DNA from: CAZYSK01 sp964649415
Lineage (GTDB): Bacteria > Chloroflexota > Anaerolineae > B4-G1
DNA length: 64,000 nucleotides
Reading direction: 5' to 3'
Assembly: GCA_964649415.1 (NCBI GenBank)
Contig: CAZYSK010000015.1
Span: 36,667-100,666, forward strand
The notes beneath the pieces are model-generated. The model had not been told where the DNA came from. It was given only the letters and a program-made list of their open reading frames with translations, and did not search any database. Within the stretch, counting starts at the first letter, position 1. The number at the start of each line of letters is the position of its first letter. A program made the position numbers and the translations under genes. Shown in pieces: positions 17,514 through 24,925 of the stretch.

Positions 17514-17833
17514 GGCCCCTCCTGCCTCCAAGCGATGCAGTCACAGAATCAACGAGCCAAACCTACCACGACCAAACGCAGTGCCACCAGAATACCACAA
17601 AAGGTCGCGGGAGGAATTGCAATAGGATTAAGGTTTGGTTAACACCACACCTTCAGCCCGACACTGAGTTTATCACAAAAGGACACAGCGGACAACTCCA
17701 CCAGCGCCTTCACATCGAGCCAGTCTGTGGTATACTCCAGACCGTTGAGCAACGGCGTGATGTTCGTCTTACCCATAGCGTGATGAATTTCACTGGCAAG
17801 ACGGCCATCCTGACAGTAGTATTGGGAAGCGAG
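17514..17833. other. intergenic region between divergent kinase and suf genes
   Basis: 320 bp with no credible gene. It contains the putative suf promoter (17709-17736). The upstream continuation of the SufC reading frame to 17426 is low quality and overlaps the kinase start, so it is not coding. Confidence 0.6.
17709..17736 (+). promoter_or_regulatory. putative promoter of the suf pair
   Basis: TTCACA (17709-17714), 16 bp, TATACT (17731-17736). This predicts a leader of about 90 nt before the SufC start. Confidence 0.55.
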
Positions 17834-18622
17834 ATGGAAAACGACATATTACTCAAAGTGGAAGACTTATGGGTCCAGCGTCCCGGCGCGGAAGTGCTGA
17901 GAGGCGTCAACTTGAACGTTCGGCGCGGCGATATACACGTGCTCCTGGGTCTCAATGGCTCAGGTAAGAGCAGCCTGGCGTACACACTGATGGGAACTGA
18001 TGGATACCAGGCTGACCGCGGGCGCATCACGTTCGACGGGAAGGATATCACCCATCTTTCGGTAACGGAGCGGGCCAGGTTGGGGCTGACGTTGGCCTGG
18101 CAGGAGCCTGCGCGCTTCGAGGGACTGCCGACGGCGGACTATCTGGCCTTAGGTATGGCGAAGCCATCACGGAAGCGCGTCGAGGAAGCATTGATGTCAG
18201 TGGCTCTCTCACCCATCGTGTATATGAGCCGCGCGGTTGACAGCGCCCTATCCGGCGGCGAGCGAAAGCGGATCGAGCTAGCGGCGGTCTACACGATGCA
18301 GCCCCGGCTGGCAATCCTCGACGAACCGGATTCCGGGGTTGACGTGCTCTGTATGGACGACATCCTGGCTTTGGTGCGGCGCATGGCAAAAGAGGGCACG
18401 GCGGTTCTCCTGATCACACACAGGGACGAGATGGCCGAGATGGCCGATGTCGCGTCACTGATGTGCGGAGGCGCGATTGTGCAGACCGGCTCGCCCAAGG
18501 ACCTGCGCGATTACTTCGCCAAGCGATGCCGGCCACACGGGGACCTGTTGGGCTATCAGCCCTGGGGGGCGGAAGCCGGCGGCACCTACCAGCGCGTGGT
18601 CGCAGAGGAGGGGCAGGAATGA
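17834..18622 (+). CDS. sufC: SufC-type ABC ATPase for Fe-S cluster assembly
   Basis: 262 residues from ATG 17834, after a GGGAAG-like site; an ATG at 17783 would add 17 residues. SufC is the ATPase of the Fe-S scaffold complex in the cytoplasm. Visible are Walker A LLGLNGSGKSSL (about residue 40), Q-loop LAWQEPARFEGLP, signature LSGGERKRIELA, Walker B LAILDEPDSGVDV and the switch His in LLITHRDEM. The LDEPDSGVD form is characteristic of SufC rather than transporter ATPases. Its stop overlaps the next start as ATGA. Confidence 0.93.
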   Translation: MENDILLKVEDLWVQRPGAEVLRGVNLNVRRGDIHVLLGLNGSGKSSLAYTLMGTDGYQADRGRITFDGKDITHLSVTERARLGLTLAWQEPARFEGLPTADYLALGMAKPSRKRVEEALMSVALSPIVYMSRAVDSALSGGERKRIELAAVYTMQPRLAILDEPDSGVDVLCMDDILALVRRMAKEGTAVLLITHRDEMAEMADVASLMCGGAIVQTGSPKDLRDYFAKRCRPHGDLLGYQPWGAEAGGTYQRVVAEEGQE

Positions 18623-19617
18623 ACCAGTCATCCCCCTCCCGCGTCACATCGTCGGTACTAGAGCAGCACGACCCGGCCTGGGCTCGCGAGTTCGAGGCCA
18701 TGCTGGAGGCATACGAGCAAGCCGGCGGCATGCCAGATATGTTACGCATGCCGCGGGTCGCCAGCGCCGTCATCAGCGGCAATCAGGTGCTGGCAGTCAA
18801 CCTGGTGGAGGGTGTGGACATCCAGACGGAAGAGCAGGAGAACGGCGTCCACGCCCGCATCACCGTTGCCCCGCACACGAAAATGGACTACCCGGTACAC
18901 CTCTGCTTCGGGATGACTGCCGAAGAGGGGCTCCAGGAGATCACGTCGGAGTTCGAGATCGGGGAAGGATCCAACATCGGCTTTCTAGCTCACTGCACGT
19001 TTCCGAACGCGACGAACCTCAAGCACGTGATGGACGCCGACATCCACGTCGGACCAGATGCAACGATGCGATACAGCGAGAGCCACTACCATGGCCCGCA
19101 GGGCGGGATTGAGGTGGTGCCCACCACACACGCACGGGTGGACACGGGCGGTTTCCTCGAGATTGATTTCAACCTGGTACACGGTCTGGTAGGACGCCTC
19201 GACGTCCAGTTCGAGGCGGATGTGGCTGCCAGGGGTACGGTCGAACTGAGCACCAAGGCATATGGGGCGGCCGACGACGAGATCAAGGTCAACGAGGTTG
19301 TGCGCCTGAACGGTGAAGGGGCCCGTGGCCTGACCAAAACGCGCGCCGCCGTGCGTGACCGGGCGACCAGCGAGGTGTACACCACAGCAGAGGGGAACGC
19401 ACCGGGCGCGGTGGGCCACATGGACTGCACGGAGATCGTGCGCGGCGACGCGGTGGCCCGCAATGTGCCCATGGTCGTTGTGCGCAACGACCGCGCGCAC
19501 GTGACGCACGAGGCCTCCATAGGCAGCGTCAACAAGCGGGAATTGGAGACACTGATGGCCCGTGGGCTGGCCGAGGAGGATGCTGTAGACATCGTTATCC
19601 GGGGGATGCTGAAATAA
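18619..19617 (+). CDS. SufB/SufD family Fe-S assembly scaffold protein
   Basis: 332 residues. The beta-helix core of SufB/SufD is recognisable from GFLAHCTFPNATNLKHVMDADIHV onward, with the C-terminal block NDRAHVTHEASIGSVNKRELETLMARGL typical of the family. It is shorter than SufB proteins of about 470 residues because the N-terminal extension is missing. It is the only SufB/D gene here and there is no SufS, SufU or SufE. The pair therefore matches the minimal SUF-like arrangement with one scaffold and one ATPase. Whether it acts as SufB or SufD cannot be settled by eye. Confidence 0.9.
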   Translation: MNQSSPSRVTSSVLEQHDPAWAREFEAMLEAYEQAGGMPDMLRMPRVASAVISGNQVLAVNLVEGVDIQTEEQENGVHARITVAPHTKMDYPVHLCFGMTAEEGLQEITSEFEIGEGSNIGFLAHCTFPNATNLKHVMDADIHVGPDATMRYSESHYHGPQGGIEVVPTTHARVDTGGFLEIDFNLVHGLVGRLDVQFEADVAARGTVELSTKAYGAADDEIKVNEVVRLNGEGARGLTKTRAAVRDRATSEVYTTAEGNAPGAVGHMDCTEIVRGDAVARNVPMVVVRNDRAHVTHEASIGSVNKRELETLMARGLAEEDAVDIVIRGMLK

Positions 19618-19622
19618 GCAAG

Positions 19623-21347
19623 ATGAAGAGTCGAACGCGAATGCCACACGGATGTAGAAGACTCATTACACACAAGTTTGATACAGAGAAATCCTGTCCA
19701 CTCAAGGCAAGAACCAATACTCGGCCCGGATGGCCCGATCCAGGCCGAGCCCCGTTTGTGCTCCTGGGACTCCTCGTGATCCTGTTGCTATGCCTCGGTG
19801 GGTGGACAGGCACGGCCTACGCCGAGGACTCTCCACTCCTGCGGATTGTGTACTTCACCGCTGAGGACTGCCCCCATTGTAGGGCCATCCTCAACGACCT
19901 ATTGACACCGCTGCAGACCGAATACAGCGAGCGAATGCAGATCAAGATAGTCGAGATCTCTGACCCGGCGAACTACGAGATGCTGATGTATGCGGAGGAG
20001 ATGTTCGAACTGCCTCCGGAGGAACGTGGGCTACCAACGCTGATCATAGGCGGAAAGGTGCTCGTCGGGGAGAGCGCGATCCGCGAGCAGTTGTCCTGCC
20101 TGTGTGACACGTGCGTCCAGGCGGGAGGCACGTCCTGGCCCGACATTCCAGGCCTGGAACAAGTAGGAGTTAACGGGCTGGAGGAAACCGGCCTGATCCT
20201 CGACCCACAGGGTGAGCTGGCACAATGCGGCCCGGAAGATGCGGATGTCTGCCAGGTGCCTGAATCGGCGCCGGACGTGACAATCTGGGCCGCCTATTTC
20301 TACGAGGTGGGCTGCCAGGAGTGCAGCCGCGCTGAGTACGACATTCGATATGTCCAAAGCCAGTATCCTCAGTTAAGGGTCGAGGAATACAACGTCCAGG
20401 ACGACGCTGCCCTGGCGGAGTTTCTGGCCTCCCGCCTGGAACTGCCCGAGAGCCAGCGCCTGGCGACCCCGGCGCTCTTCATCGGCGAGGACTATCTGAT
20501 CGGCACCGAAATCGCCGCCGAGGGCATACTGGCACTGGTGGAGAAGTACGCACCATCCGGGGCAGAGCAGTCGTGGGCCGAATTCGATCCCGAGGCGGCC
20601 GAGCAGAGCATCATCGAACGCTTCAAGTCATTTGGCATCCTTACCGTCGCCTTCGCCGGCCTCGTTGACGGTCTGAATCCCTGCGCGTTTGCGACGCTGG
20701 TCTTCTTCGTCTCCTACCTGGCGCTCAGTGGCCGCAAGGGACGGGAGGTCCTGTTGGTAGGCGCGGCATTCACGCTGGGCGTGTTCCTCGCCTATCTCTC
20801 GGTGGGACTGGGCTTCTACAAGGTGCTCGATCTGATGGGCGACTTGCTGACGAACCTGGGACGCTGGGTATACGGCCTGACGGGTCTCTTCTGCGCGGTG
20901 CTGGCGGTATTCAGTTTCCTGGACTTCCTCAAAGCTCGTCGAGGCCAGATAGGCGACATGACGCTGAATCTGCCTCACAAGCTGCGCATGCGTATCAACG
21001 CGGTTGTTCGCCAGGGACGCCAGTCTAGCGCGTTCGTCGCAGGCGCTTTCGTCACAGGCGTCGTGGTCTCCTTCCTCGAGTTAGCCTGCACGGGGCAGGT
21101 CTATTTGCCCACCATCATCTTCGTGATGAGCCAGCCTGAGATGCGAGTGCGCGCGTTCATCTTCCTGGCGCTCTACAACCTGCTGTTCATCCTGCCCTTG
21201 ATCGTGGTTTTCATCCTAGCCTATTGTGGCACCGGATCCAAGCAGTTGACCCAGTTCCTCCAGGAACGGGCGGCGACGGTCAAACTGGGAATGGCGCTGC
21301 TCTTCGCCGCGCTGGCGACCTGGCTGGCTGTGTCCGTATTGACGTAG
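19623..21347 (+). CDS. double thioredoxin-like domain fused to a CcdA/DsbD-type membrane domain
   Basis: 574 residues. After a signal or anchor helix (about 44-66, FVLLGLLVILLLCLGGWTG) come two thioredoxin-like domains: one with CPHC near residue 83 (VYFTAEDCPHC) and one with CQEC near residue 227 (AYFYEVGCQECSRAE), each followed by a family-like PTLIIG or TPALFIG strand. The C-terminal half has about six helices with the paired Cys of the CcdA family, GLNPCAFATLVFF and LELACTGQVYLPT. It probably moves reducing equivalents from the cytoplasm to the outside. The exact start is unsure because the ribosome site at 19623 is weak. It lies 5 bp after the SufB/D stop. Confidence 0.85.
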   Translation: MKSRTRMPHGCRRLITHKFDTEKSCPLKARTNTRPGWPDPGRAPFVLLGLLVILLLCLGGWTGTAYAEDSPLLRIVYFTAEDCPHCRAILNDLLTPLQTEYSERMQIKIVEISDPANYEMLMYAEEMFELPPEERGLPTLIIGGKVLVGESAIREQLSCLCDTCVQAGGTSWPDIPGLEQVGVNGLEETGLILDPQGELAQCGPEDADVCQVPESAPDVTIWAAYFYEVGCQECSRAEYDIRYVQSQYPQLRVEEYNVQDDAALAEFLASRLELPESQRLATPALFIGEDYLIGTEIAAEGILALVEKYAPSGAEQSWAEFDPEAAEQSIIERFKSFGILTVAFAGLVDGLNPCAFATLVFFVSYLALSGRKGREVLLVGAAFTLGVFLAYLSVGLGFYKVLDLMGDLLTNLGRWVYGLTGLFCAVLAVFSFLDFLKARRGQIGDMTLNLPHKLRMRINAVVRQGRQSSAFVAGAFVTGVVVSFLELACTGQVYLPTIIFVMSQPEMRVRAFIFLALYNLLFILPLIVVFILAYCGTGSKQLTQFLQERAATVKLGMALLFAALATWLAVSVLT

Positions 21348-21414
21348 TACAGGGGCGTGCTGAGTTTGCCCGGCGCCATCACGGTACGCCTCAACGGAGC
21401 AAGGAGATAGGGCC

Positions 21415-22074
21415 GTGAACACGCAATCGACGGAGCCCAGGGCTCTGGGCAAAGCATATCACGCGGCGACAGTGGAAGCTGACCTGGCGCACCACCGCGA
21501 ACTGGCGCTTGCGCTGGGTGCCTCCCAGGCGGTGGTCATCCCTGCCAACTACGTCACGATAGACGAGCGTGTGCGACTGAAGTGTCTGGTGCCGCGCTGC
21601 CTCCGGGCAGGCGAGACACCGAACTGCCCGCCGTACGCGCCAGACCTGGACCTCGTACGCCGAGCCATTGACCGGTTTTCCTGGGCAGTGCTGTTCAAGT
21701 GCGAATTGGATGCCTCGGACTACGTACCGGGAAAGGGCGATACCAAGGCAGAGCAACGCCGGACGCTCTCATTCCACCGAAAGAGCGCCGACATCGTCTT
21801 TGAGGTGGAGCGCCAGGCCTACAAGAATGGCTACCACCTGGCCATGGGATTCGGCGGAGGCTCGTGCAAGGACTACTTGTGCCATGGAATGATATGCCAG
21901 TTCCTGGATAGCGGCAGATGTCGCTTCCCGCATCGCGCTCGACCGGCGATGGAGGCCATGGGGATAGACGTCATCGCCCTGATCAACCGAGTTGGATGGG
22001 AGGCATACCCGCTGTTGGACGACATCAGCCTCGTTCCCTGTGCCATCACCGTGGGTATCGTCTTCATCTGCTAG
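21415..22074 (+). CDS. DUF2284 family metal-binding protein
   Basis: 219 residues from GTG 21415, with AAGGAG upstream. The family is annotated as predicted metal-binding, with no proven activity. The Cys-rich motifs are present: LKCLVPRCLRAGETPNCPPYAPDL, and GGGSCKDYLCHGMICQF followed by GRCRFPHRARPAMEAMGID. They are spaced as expected for one or two Fe-S or Zn sites. It is likely transcribed with the small gene just downstream (11-bp gap). Confidence 0.87.
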   Translation: MNTQSTEPRALGKAYHAATVEADLAHHRELALALGASQAVVIPANYVTIDERVRLKCLVPRCLRAGETPNCPPYAPDLDLVRRAIDRFSWAVLFKCELDASDYVPGKGDTKAEQRRTLSFHRKSADIVFEVERQAYKNGYHLAMGFGGGSCKDYLCHGMICQFLDSGRCRFPHRARPAMEAMGIDVIALINRVGWEAYPLLDDISLVPCAITVGIVFIC

Positions 22075-22085
22075 GAGAGGTGAAA

Positions 22086-22265
22086 ATGGCCCAGGACGTG
22101 GCCGCGTTGGTAGAAAGATATCTTTCGGACGATCCGCTCAAGTGGGGAAAGCTGGCCAGCGACGTTCAGTGGCGACGACTGCAACTCCTGCTCCTGCGAG
22201 AGATTCTCCTCGAACTCAGACACTTGAACGGCAAGGATTCGGAGCAAGGGCAAGCTGAGAAGTAG
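22086..22265 (+). CDS. small conserved-looking protein of unknown function
   Basis: 59 residues, not recognised. It is largely helical and charged, with a Leu-rich centre (VQWRRLQLLLLREILLELRHL) that could form an amphipathic helix. The case for a gene is a good ribosome site (AGGAGAGG, 5 bp before ATG 22086) and its position 11 bp after the DUF2284 gene on the same strand. Confidence 0.68.
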   Translation: MAQDVAALVERYLSDDPLKWGKLASDVQWRRLQLLLLREILLELRHLNGKDSEQGQAEK

Positions 22266-22325
22266 CAGGCCGCCACGGTGACGAGCCCTACGGCAGCCGG
22301 CGGCGCAGACGAGAGCGGGCAAGGT

Positions 22326-24443
22326 CTATGGACAATCGTGTTCTGCGTAGTAGACCTTGTGCCACACGATCTCGTACCCTTCAGGGCTCACATACCGTCC
22401 GTAGTCGCCGAGGCAACAATCACCCGGCACCGGCCAGGAAAGCGGGCCCGAGACGGTGAAGTAGCTCATCACGTGTGGGAATCCTGAGAACGAGTGATAG
22501 GGACCTGACAACTCGCTGTCCGGGGCCACGGTGCCGAAGAAGTAGCGATACTCCTCGCTCGGGCCTCCCCCACTCCCCCACTCGATCCGTCCATCCGCCT
22601 GGCCGCCGGTGCACCAGACCAGCCCCGGCACAGACATCCACAGCGGTTCGCCCGGCGTCGGAGTGATCTCCGGCGTGGGTGTGGCAGTGGGCGTCGCGCT
22701 CGGACGAGGCGTCTGTGTCGGCCCCACGCGACAGACAATGTCTAGCTCTTCCCCGATGGGGGTCCCGGCGCCATCCTCCAGACGCCACACGCTGGTGTGC
22801 CGATCGTATGCCGCCGGGGCCCGCAGAGTGACGCGCACCTCAGTGGTCTCACCCGGCGAGAGCTGCTCGATCTCCGGCTCCCGCACGAGATCGAGTTCCC
22901 GACCAGACGCAAAGGCCAGGTGAAGTCCCTCAGGCCAGGCACACGACCCGGTGTTCTCTATCACCCAGCGCTTGGTGAACCGCTGACCAGGCATGAGCAC
23001 GATCGGCCAGACCGTGTAATCGTTGACGACCTCCATGTCGATAACACACGCAGCCAGCGAGGTCGCGGTGAGGTCAGGGGTAGACGTAGAAACGGGCGTG
23101 GGCGACATGGTGGGCGAAGGAGTCGGAGTAACCCCGGTAGTTGCCTCGTAGGTAGCCATCCAGGCAGCAAACTGGGTCGCATTCAGCTCGTACGTGGCGG
23201 TGAGATCGGGGGAGGGCAAAACCGTAGGCGTACGAACTGCGGTAGGCTTCGGCGTCTTCTCCGGTGAGAATAGGGCCGCGAGCAGCTGCCTCGGCCTGTC
23301 GGCGACGAGAAGAATCACGACGGTGAACAGGATCAGAGCCAGTGCAAGAGCCACCGCCGCCATCCACTTCCACGCCGAACGAATCGCGGCAGCAGGCTGG
23401 GGAAGGGGCGTACCGTTTGGAAAGGGCGTCACCGACCCCTGGACAGTGGGCAACTGCCACGGCGTCACCTGATAGCGTTCACCGGGTGTGATCGTCATCT
23501 CGGACGTAACAGGCGACAAGACATGGACCGGCGTGGTCAATTCGACAGGTTCACCCACCAGGCATTTCTCCAGATCGGCGGCGAATGCACCGGCGGTCTG
23601 ATAGCGACTGTTGGGATCCTTGGCCAACGCACGCGTCACGACTGCCTCAAGAGAAGGAGACAGATTGGGCTTGATCGCGGTCGGCGGCATCAAGGGAGCG
23701 TTGATGTGCTGGAGGATGATTCCGAGGGGTGTATCGGCCTCGAAGGGAAGTCGGCCGGTAAGCAGTTGATATAGAACGACGCCCAAGGAGTATATGTCGG
23801 CTCGCTCATCACCGGTCTGGCCGACACCCTGCTCGGGAGCCATATACGCGGGCGTGCCAACCATCGCGCCACTGGCCGTCAGTGTCGTGGTGTTCACCAT
23901 TCGGGAGATACCGAAGTCAGTGAGGACGACCTGGCCGTCCTCGGTGAACATCACGTTGGCGGGTTTGACATCCCGATGCACCATACCGTGCTGGTGAGCG
24001 TACTCCAACGCCCGGGCAACCGCCACGACGATCTGAACCGCCTCCTCAGGGGGCAATGACTGCCCGTCCTGCGCCATCTCCTCCAGACGCGTCTTGAGGT
24101 TTGGCCCATCAATGAGCTCCATCACCATGTAGTAGACGGCGTCTTCAGCGTCGAAGTCGAAATCGTGAACCCGGACGATATTGGGGTGGCGGAACGTGGC
24201 GACAACCCTCGCCTCGCGCTGGAAGCGAGTCAGGAAGTTCTCATCCCTGGCCAGGAACGCGTGCAGCACCTTGATGGCCACGTATCGATCGAGGCCCGGA
24301 TGGTGGGCCTTGTAAACCTCAGCCATGCCACCGCTGCCCAGGTGCTCGACGATGCGGTACTTACCCAGAGTTCTGTCTATCAGCGTCCTTACCCCTCTTG
24401 GCCTCTTTGTACTCCAGTGGACTATCTCACAAACACAGTGCAA
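22326..24443 (-). CDS. Ser/Thr protein kinase with NBR1-type Ig-like extracellular domain
   Basis: 705 residues at the longest start (TTG 24443). By comparison with the kinase at 59718 the true start may be the CTG near 24386, giving LIDRTLGKYRIVEHLG. The kinase domain (about 25-290) has the Gly loop LGSGGMAEVYKA, VAIK, catalytic HRDVKPANVMFTEDG and DFGIS. One membrane helix lies near 365-392, followed by a Thr/Pro-rich stalk and an Ig-like domain (about 470-575; FTKRWVIENTGSCAWPEG, SPGETTEVRVTLRAPA) of the NBR1 central-domain type. After a second Pro/Thr linker the last 80 residues are unassigned. Probably a cell-surface sensor kinase. It converges with the small gene at 22086. Confidence 0.93.
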   Translation of the reverse strand: MHCVCEIVHWSTKRPRGVRTLIDRTLGKYRIVEHLGSGGMAEVYKAHHPGLDRYVAIKVLHAFLARDENFLTRFQREARVVATFRHPNIVRVHDFDFDAEDAVYYMVMELIDGPNLKTRLEEMAQDGQSLPPEEAVQIVVAVARALEYAHQHGMVHRDVKPANVMFTEDGQVVLTDFGISRMVNTTTLTASGAMVGTPAYMAPEQGVGQTGDERADIYSLGVVLYQLLTGRLPFEADTPLGIILQHINAPLMPPTAIKPNLSPSLEAVVTRALAKDPNSRYQTAGAFAADLEKCLVGEPVELTTPVHVLSPVTSEMTITPGERYQVTPWQLPTVQGSVTPFPNGTPLPQPAAAIRSAWKWMAAVALALALILFTVVILLVADRPRQLLAALFSPEKTPKPTAVRTPTVLPSPDLTATYELNATQFAAWMATYEATTGVTPTPSPTMSPTPVSTSTPDLTATSLAACVIDMEVVNDYTVWPIVLMPGQRFTKRWVIENTGSCAWPEGLHLAFASGRELDLVREPEIEQLSPGETTEVRVTLRAPAAYDRHTSVWRLEDGAGTPIGEELDIVCRVGPTQTPRPSATPTATPTPEITPTPGEPLWMSVPGLVWCTGGQADGRIEWGSGGGPSEEYRYFFGTVAPDSELSGPYHSFSGFPHVMSYFTVSGPLSWPVPGDCCLGDYGRYVSPEGYEIVWHKVYYAEHDCP

Positions 24444-24601
24444 GGAATAACGTCCGCTGTATCACCAGCGGATAGAATCCGCTGTTCTTGTCGGAAGCAT
24501 GGCTCCGTGTCCACTTCAGAATACACCAGAAAGATTGAGAACCCGTTGCAAGAAAGCTAAAAAAAGGCTACAACGGGGGCGCAGGGTCCTTTTCACACTA
24601 C

Positions 24602-24646
24602 CGCGCCAACGGGCGACCGAGGCAAGCTCCTCACCCCGTTGGCGCG
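24602..24646. repeat. perfect 12-bp inverted repeat with structured loop
   Basis: CGCGCCAACGGG at 24602-24613 pairs with CCCGTTGGCGCG at 24635-24646, and GAGG/CCTC can pair inside. The CAACGGG and CCCGTTG arms also occur at 24571-24577 and 24542-24548, so alternative pairings are possible. No U tract follows on the plus strand. Confidence 0.75.
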
Positions 24647-24819
24647 CTCCACGGGTCTCCTAACCGGGGTTATTCTACCACACATTGGCTCCCCCGACCA
24701 GAGAAAACCAGAGACCCCCCTCTCTCTCAGCATGGCGATCTTCTCTCGGATCGGCATAGGGCGCTGCACTCATCCTTGAGGCAGGAAAGGTGCAGCCGCA
24801 CAGCAGGTGGCGCGCCCAC

Positions 24820-24848
24820 TTGTCCCTTGCACGCGGGGGGACTATAAT
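24820..24848 (+). promoter_or_regulatory. sigma70-type promoter of the FIST histidine kinase
   Basis: TTGTCC (24820-24825), 17 bp, TATAAT (24843-24848). A small palindrome, GTGG CGCGC CCAC (24807-24819), touches the -35 box and may be an operator. The predicted start site near 24855 leaves about 70 nt before the ATG at 24926. Confidence 0.72.
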
Positions 24849-24925
24849 ATCCACGCGTGAACGCTTCAGCTGCGCAGCAGGATCACGTGATCGGCCAAGG
24901 CGGGATTTCAGCCGGGAGGCTGGCT

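Larger units (their letters stand above)
24444..24925. other. intergenic region rich in inverted repeats between divergent kinases
   Basis: About 480 bp without a gene. The leader side of the Ser/Thr kinase has three alternating arms: CCGCTG (24454-24459), CAGCGGAT (24466-24473) and ATCCGCTG (24477-24484). Next come a CCCGTTG/CAACGGG stem (24542-24577), a perfect 12-bp stem (24602-24613 with 24635-24646) and GCTGCAC/GTGCAGC (24763-24769 with 24790-24796). The plus-strand promoter of the FIST kinase is at 24820-24848. Confidence 0.7.

Noticed and set aside
17426..17833. Upstream extension of the SufC frame
   Set aside because: It overlaps the divergent kinase start, crosses the putative promoter and has no SufC-like sequence before residue 1 at 17834.
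24559..24565. Run of seven A read as a minus-strand terminator
   Set aside because: No stem ends directly before the T run on the minus strand; the nearest arms are several bases away.
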